This document shows, piece by piece, positions 61,370 through 64,000 of a stretch of DNA of 64,000 nucleotides. The DNA lies in the NCBI GenBank assembly GCA_944321495.1, contig CALULP010000013.1, forward strand, positions 91,882 to 155,881. Reading direction: 5' to 3'. The stretch comes from an uncultured Bacteroides sp. GTDB lineage: Bacteria > Bacteroidota > Bacteroidia > Bacteroidales > Bacteroidaceae. The number at the start of each line of letters is the position of its first letter. Position 1 is the stretch's first letter. Position numbers and translations under genes: made by a program. The notes below the pieces were generated by a model. That model had not been told where the DNA came from and searched no databases. It saw only the letters and a list, made by a program, of their open reading frames with translations.

Positions 61370-63739
61370 ATGCGGCAAAGAACAAGACACAACGTATCAC
61401 GCACCAAAGTGGCACTGGGCTACCTCCTGCTATTAGGCGCACTCGCCGTGGCACTGTTCACGGTGTGGCGGGAAACGGGGACTTTGATGCGGTCCGGCAA
61501 ATACGATGTGCAATGGGCAGACAGCCTGCTGCAATTGGTGGAAGAAAAAGATGAGAACACCATCAGCTTGCTACGCACATTGGGAGAGGCACAGAAAGGA
61601 CTGCTATCGACTACCGAACTGGAACGGCTGCTCACCGCACATGATTCCGCCACCATCCGCCCGCCACGGATACAACAGCACACCATCACCCGTCACGACA
61701 CCATTGTAACCCGACCCAAGAAAAAAGGTTTCTTCCGCCGTTTAGGCGAGGTATTCGCCCCGCCACGTCACGACACTGCCATCCAGGTGCGTACCTCGAC
61801 GGAATACATCACCGATACTATACCGTACAGCCACAACGACACCCTCGCCCCGCCCATCGACTCCCTGCAAGAACAGCTGCGCGCTGCCGCCCGACGCCAA
61901 GAAGAGGCCAACGCGCTGGCGCAACGCCGCAGACTTGCCCTGCAACGCATTGACCGACGACTGACTGCCCGCATCGACAGCTTGGTAAAAAACTACGAGC
62001 AGGCCACCCTTGACACCGCCCGCGCCGAAGCGCATCGGCAACAGGAAGTCCGCCAACGTTCAGCACGCACCATTGGCGGTATTGCAGCCGCAGCTGTCAT
62101 CCTGGCTGCTGTTTTTCTGGCCATCATCGGACGCGACATCACCCGCAGTAACCGTTACCGGCGCCAATTGGAAGAGGCACGACGCCATGCCGAAGACTTG
62201 CTGGCCACACGTGAACGAATGATGCTGGCCATCACCCACGACTTCAAAGCCCCGCTTGGTTCCATCATCGGCTATGCCGACCTGCTGTCGCGTCTCACCG
62301 TCGACGAGCGCCAACGTTTCTACCTGGACAACATGAAAACGTCTTCGCAACACCTGCTGAAACTGGTCGTAGACCTGCTGGACTTCCACCGGCTTGACCT
62401 CCACAAAGCCGAAATACAACGCGTTGCTTTCCACCCGGCAAAACTCATTGAAGAAATATACACCAGTTTTAAACCACTTGCCGACGCCAAAGGCTTAACA
62501 TTGGAATGCCACACAGCCCCTCAACTGGATGCAACCTATATTTGCGACCCTCTCCGGCTACGGCAAATTGCGAACAACTTATTGTCGAATGCCATCAAAT
62601 TCACTGACCGGGGCACTGTCACAATCACGGCATCCTATACCGACCGCAAGCTCATCCTGTCCATATCTGACACAGGCAAAGGCATGTCACCTGCCGACTG
62701 CGAACGCATTTTCCAAGAATTTACCCGCCTGCCTGATGCCCAAGGTAAAGAAGGATTCGGGTTAGGGTTATCCATCGTGCGCATGCTGGTACAATTATTG
62801 GAAGGCGACATCCTGGTAGACAGTACATTGGGCAAAGGAAGCATCTTCACAGTCCACATTCCCATCTATCCGGTAAGTACGGCAACCGCCGCAAACATTT
62901 CCAACCGGCCAACAACAGGAACAACTCTTTCCGACGGTAATGCCATTCCACAAACGGGACAGCCCCTCCGCGTCCTACTCATCGATGATGACCGCATTCA
63001 ACTGGAACTCACCAGTGCCATGCTTAAACAACACAATATTTCCGCCGTATGCTGTTTACAAATAGACGAACTGCTGGATGCTTTGCGTCAATCTACTTTT
63101 GACGTCTTGCTCACCGACGTGCAAATGCCCGCCATCAACGGGTTCGACTTGTTGAACCTGTTACGCGCTTCTAACATCCCGCAAGCACAAACCATCCCAG
63201 TCATAGCCGTCACGGCTCGCAGCGACATGCAACGGAAAGCATTTACCGAACATGGCTTCTCAGGATGCTTACATAAGCCATTCAATATGCAGGAACTGTT
63301 GGCAGAAATAGGACACCCCACACAAAGCGACCATCCAAAAACAACAGAATCCCCCACAAGAACAAAATCCACAGCAGGCCAGCTACAAGAAGAAAATTAC
63401 GACTTTGATGCATTGACACAATTCTCAGGCAACGACAAAGAAGCATCACTGTCCATCATGGACAGCTTCATCAACGAAACGCGCCTTAACGCCACACATC
63501 TGGCAAAAGCACTCGAAAATAATGACATAAATGAAGCATCGGCAACAGCCCACAAAATGTTGCCCCTCTTCCGCTTAATCAAAGCGACCCAATTAGTTGG
63601 ACAGCTTCAACTTTTAGAACGCACGCAAAGTTCTACCTACACCGATGCTCTGAAACAGACAAGCATTTCCGCACTCACACTTATAAATCTCACAATAAAA
63701 AAAGCAGAACACTTTATGAATTCCACACAAAAAGACTAA
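61370..63739 (+). CDS. Hybrid sensor histidine kinase with receiver and Hpt domains
   Basis: 789 residues. Two membrane helices (about 13-33 and 235-255) enclose a periplasmic domain of about 200 residues with a coiled coil (about 165-230). Next come the HisKA domain with His290 (ITHDFKAPLGS), the ATPase with NLLSNAIKFT, DTGKGM and GFGLGLS, a receiver (about 535-650) with Asp583 (LLTDVQMPA), and a C-terminal Hpt domain with His728 (ATAHKMLPL). A His-Asp-His relay needs a separate response regulator; the NtrC-type protein at 56428 is a plausible target. Signal unknown. Confidence 0.94.
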   Translation: MRQRTRHNVSRTKVALGYLLLLGALAVALFTVWRETGTLMRSGKYDVQWADSLLQLVEEKDENTISLLRTLGEAQKGLLSTTELERLLTAHDSATIRPPRIQQHTITRHDTIVTRPKKKGFFRRLGEVFAPPRHDTAIQVRTSTEYITDTIPYSHNDTLAPPIDSLQEQLRAAARRQEEANALAQRRRLALQRIDRRLTARIDSLVKNYEQATLDTARAEAHRQQEVRQRSARTIGGIAAAAVILAAVFLAIIGRDITRSNRYRRQLEEARRHAEDLLATRERMMLAITHDFKAPLGSIIGYADLLSRLTVDERQRFYLDNMKTSSQHLLKLVVDLLDFHRLDLHKAEIQRVAFHPAKLIEEIYTSFKPLADAKGLTLECHTAPQLDATYICDPLRLRQIANNLLSNAIKFTDRGTVTITASYTDRKLILSISDTGKGMSPADCERIFQEFTRLPDAQGKEGFGLGLSIVRMLVQLLEGDILVDSTLGKGSIFTVHIPIYPVSTATAANISNRPTTGTTLSDGNAIPQTGQPLRVLLIDDDRIQLELTSAMLKQHNISAVCCLQIDELLDALRQSTFDVLLTDVQMPAINGFDLLNLLRASNIPQAQTIPVIAVTARSDMQRKAFTEHGFSGCLHKPFNMQELLAEIGHPTQSDHPKTTESPTRTKSTAGQLQEENYDFDALTQFSGNDKEASLSIMDSFINETRLNATHLAKALENNDINEASATAHKMLPLFRLIKATQLVGQLQLLERTQSSTYTDALKQTSISALTLINLTIKKAEHFMNSTQKD

Positions 63740-64000
63740 CTAAAAAAACGATTCCAAAATACCCATTCAGAAGATTTACAGCATCTTTAAATCCTATTCC
63801 GTTCTCTTAGGAGGAAAGTATTTTCTCTCCATTTCCTCCTTCAGCCTCCCTTTCTTCCCCCCCGTTAAACGGGACCGGAACGCTTGCCGCGGCATGGAGT
63901 CCTCACATACCTGAGCGGACACAGGCGTCAAGGAAAAACATTTATATGAATTTCATTTTAGAAACAATCCTGTCCCATTCCCTTGGAAGCAAAAGTTCCG
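63740..64000. other. Right-end spacer, no gene seen
   Basis: No convincing coding frame, hairpin terminator or repeat array is visible after the kinase stop codon. The last bases on the minus strand read GGAACTTTTGC, vaguely promoter-like, but the gene it might serve would need a stronger signal. Confidence 0.4.

Overview
The window looks like a chromosomal segment of a gut-type Bacteroidales bacterium, most likely Bacteroidaceae. The evidence is: promoter -7 elements of the Bacteroides type (TAnnTTTG) in front of many genes; a GldH lipoprotein; a TamB plus lipoprotein-TamA (TamL-type) pair; an HU-like DNA-binding protein of the Bacteroidetes kind; a fimbrillin-like/FISUMP surface lipoprotein; a thr operon with thrA fusion, phosphoglycerate-mutase-like homoserine kinase and thrC; and M13 and S9 peptidases. 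Base composition is uneven: the first 2 kb and about 44-50 kb are very GC-rich, while 34.4-38.8 kb is AT-rich.

Layout. 1-1.8 kb: end of a GH2 beta-galactosidase, an HU-like gene and initiator tRNA. 1.9-6.6 kb: TetR regulator, fabG, RluA-type pseudouridine synthase and a secreted S9 peptidase. 6.7-9.7 kb (minus): radA and an FAD oxidoreductase. 10.1-16.3 kb: a threonine-rich leader peptide followed by thrA, homoserine-kinase-like gene, thrC and an MscS channel. 16.4-22.4 kb: surface lipoprotein, then metF-holB-PSP1(ricT-like)-gldH. 22.4-29.9 kb (minus): purH, then the cell-shape operon mreB-mreC-mreD-pbp2-rodA. 30.2-34.3 kb (minus): M13 peptidase and ABC-F ATPase. 34.4-38.3 kb (minus): an AT-rich patch with a DUF234-type ATPase, an Mrr-like nuclease, a small exported protein and a WYL regulator broken by one stop codon. 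38.9-45.8 kb: tamB and tamL-like genes. 45.9-50.8 kb: nucleotidyltransferase, metA, U32 (RlhA-like) protein and a membrane zinc-ribbon protein. 50.9-55.4 kb: TonB receptor, LuxR- and HxlR-type regulators and a divergent exported MBL-fold-like protein with a degenerate metal site. 56.4-63.7 kb: NtrC-type response regulator, cyclophilin lipoprotein, M16 peptidase, MATE transporter and hybrid histidine kinase with a C-terminal Hpt domain.

Three loci meet in homoserine metabolism: thrA makes homoserine, the kinase-like gene and thrC turn it into threonine, and metA (with Glu111, which predicts acetyl-CoA use) and metF feed methionine synthesis. Two of them carry unusual upstream structure: a Thr-codon-rich leader with competing hairpins before thrA, and an 18-bp perfect inverted repeat around the metF promoter that swallows its start codon.

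The most unusual signal is not a gene. Five separate intergenic spacers carry short tandem arrays of 3-5 units. The unit sequence differs completely from locus to locus, yet unit length is always 21-23 bp and the units are built around a dyad symmetry (weak in the most degenerate array). In two arrays the unit core appears in both orientations inside a constant palindromic frame. I know of no named element that fits this, and it is reported as the lead finding. A second repeat family (AATGAAGAAT arms) occurs at three places, once inside the reading frame of the FAD oxidoreductase.
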